From: Desulfobacterales bacterium
GTDB lineage: Bacteria; Desulfobacterota; Desulfobacteria; Desulfobacterales; JANQIE01
Assembly (NCBI GenBank): GCA_028282295.1
Contig: JANQIE010000209.1
Location: 1 to 43,048 of the forward strand
Direction of reading: 5' to 3'
Length of the DNA stretch: 43,048 nucleotides
Shown: in pieces, positions 42,053 to 43,048 of the stretch
How positions within the stretch are numbered: position 1 is the first letter of the stretch
Layout of the letters: each line of letters begins with the position of its first letter
Translations under genes and position numbers: made by a program
Notes under the pieces: model-generated
Databases searched by the model: none
What the model saw: only the letters and a program-made list of their open reading frames with translations
Told to the model about the DNA's origin: nothing

Positions 42053-43048
42053 TCAAAGCCCCCAGCGCCACAGTTGCAACGTGGCCCATTCGCTCAAATC
42101 GCGTGTCCAGATGCCGAACAGGTTGCGCCGGTCGATCATGATCCGGCTTACGCCCTCCATGCCGGGGCGCATCCGGGGCGACGGGGCGAGCAGTTCGGCT
42201 TCCACCCGAAAGTAATTCCGGCCTTCACGCGCCACGGCAATCGGGGTGAGGTGTACAACGCGCAGCTTGAATCCTTCGCGCGGCAGGGCGGCCAGGACCA
42301 GACGCCCGGTTTGACCCGGCCGCAGGTCGCCGATTCGTCGTTCATCCACCCGTAAAATGACGCGGTAGGTCTTGATGGGGGCGATTTCGAACAGAACTTC
42401 ACCTTGCTCCACCCGCTTGCCCAAAGCCTGACTTAAATCGCCGTTTAGCACATAGCCGTCAAAGGGGGCCGGTATCTGCGTGCGCTTTAACCGCGACTCC
42501 ACCAGTTTGAGTTGGGCGTCGGCCTGGGCCTTTTTGGCTTCGATGATGCGGACTTCGGCCCGGTTGTGCTTTGCCAGGGCATCCTGGGCTTGACGCTGAA
42601 ACCGGGTCCGTTGGCTCAGCCAATTCAACCGCTCCAGGCGCAATTCACGGTCATCAAGCCGGCACAGCAGATCATCTTTTTGCACCAGGTCACCGGCCCG
42701 GACAAACGCATCCTGAATGTAACCGCCGAACGGCGCGGCAATGACCCGTTTGGTTTTGGCTTCCAGCACCGTGTCCGCGGCCAACCGGTAGTCATCCCTG
42801 GCAAAGTAGAAGAACACCAGCAAGCCCGCCGCCAGTAGCGTTGCCGCCTTGCGCCCCCAGTACTGCCGCCCCAACAGCCGTGCGACTTGTTGCTTTAACG
42901 CCGCACCGATTTTGAGTACCAGGGGTCTTTCGTTGAGACGCTTTTCTTCCAGGGCGGCCGCAGCCAGAGACGCCATGCTTTGGCAGAAAAGCAAATCGTC
43001 TTCCCCGAAAGTCTTTTCTTCGGGCCGCTCCAGCGTCACCGCGCCGGT
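42053..43048 (-). CDS. GAF-HlyD adaptor (5' end outside the window)
   Basis: The frame runs off the right edge, so the N terminus is missing. The first visible residues (TGAVTLERPEEKTFGEDDLLFCQSM...) look like the last part of a GAF domain. A linker, a transmembrane segment (about 65-80 of the visible part) and a HlyD periplasmic adaptor with barrel-sandwich, alpha hairpin and beta-barrel follow. A GAF domain on the cytoplasmic side of an adaptor suggests signal-gated assembly. It is followed 54 bases later by the PqqD-M50-HlyD gene on the same strand. The GTG at 43039 is probably not the true start. Confidence 0.85.
   Translation of the reverse strand, partial: TGAVTLERPEEKTFGEDDLLFCQSMASLAAAALEEKRLNERPLVLKIGAALKQQVARLLGRQYWGRKAATLLAAGLLVFFYFARDDYRLAADTVLEAKTKRVIAAPFGGYIQDAFVRAGDLVQKDDLLCRLDDRELRLERLNWLSQRTRFQRQAQDALAKHNRAEVRIIEAKKAQADAQLKLVESRLKRTQIPAPFDGYVLNGDLSQALGKRVEQGEVLFEIAPIKTYRVILRVDERRIGDLRPGQTGRLVLAALPREGFKLRVVHLTPIAVAREGRNYFRVEAELLAPSPRMRPGMEGVSRIMIDRRNLFGIWTRDLSEWATLQLWRWGL

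Overview
The window reads as a chromosomal segment of a free-living Gram-negative anaerobe. The best guess is a deltaproteobacterium of the Desulfobacterales or Desulfosarcina type. That rests on inference from the gene mix: an indolepyruvate:ferredoxin oxidoreductase pair, an RpoH-like sigma factor, UPF0280, an Mrp/NBP35 ATPase, many lipoproteins, a large soluble hybrid kinase, and abundant small palindromic intergenic repeats. No plasmid, phage, insertion-sequence transposase or CRISPR array was seen.

Layout. 0.2-10 kb (minus strand): mutS, a LapA-like membrane protein, then a tightly packed run of an Mrp-type ATPase, a RimK-like ATP-grasp enzyme, a dGTPase-like HD hydrolase and UPF0280, and a lipoprotein pair (TPR protein and LolB/DUF4292-like protein). 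10-11.5 kb: an rpoH-like sigma factor with a Lys/Ala-rich N-terminal tail, and tRNA-Arg(TCT) with its own promoter and terminator. 12-16.5 kb (minus): rhomboid protease, transglutaminase-like protein, ABC ATPase and ABC permease in one overlapping operon that ends at a strong terminator. 16.7-19.6 kb: SixA-like phosphatase, divergent DHH phosphoesterase with lgt, and a PilZ protein. 19.8-28.8 kb (minus): htpG, a LOG-family protein, a REC-GAF-HisKA-HATPase-REC-REC-HPt hybrid kinase, a coiled-coil lipoprotein and a membrane GGDDF protein. 28.8-31.4 kb: a repeat-rich stretch with a tiny membrane protein, an SRPBCC protein, an omega-amidase-like enzyme and an isolated DUF2080 protein. 31.4-35 kb (plus): GNAT, iorA, iorB and a CheY-like regulator. 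35-43 kb (minus): a possible envelope/export region. It holds a GAF-HlyD adaptor (cut by the window edge), a PqqD-M50 protease-HlyD fusion, a SecA-like ATPase lacking the normal C-terminal part, a small RND-type adaptor, a SurA-N-like lipoprotein, a two-TM HAMP protein and a secreted HExxH metallopeptidase.

Two things stand out. First, at least six copies of a repeat (family A) have near-constant terminal inverted repeats, but their inner stems differ between copies while remaining complementary. The fold looks like a cloverleaf and the differences look like compensatory change. A second TIR family (B) and a REP-like family (C) also occur. Second, the 37.8-43 kb SecA-like / PqqD-S2P-HlyD / GAF-HlyD operon looks like a dedicated, poorly described export machine whose substrate is probably encoded beyond the right edge. 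All assignments come from reading motifs and sequence; no database search was run.
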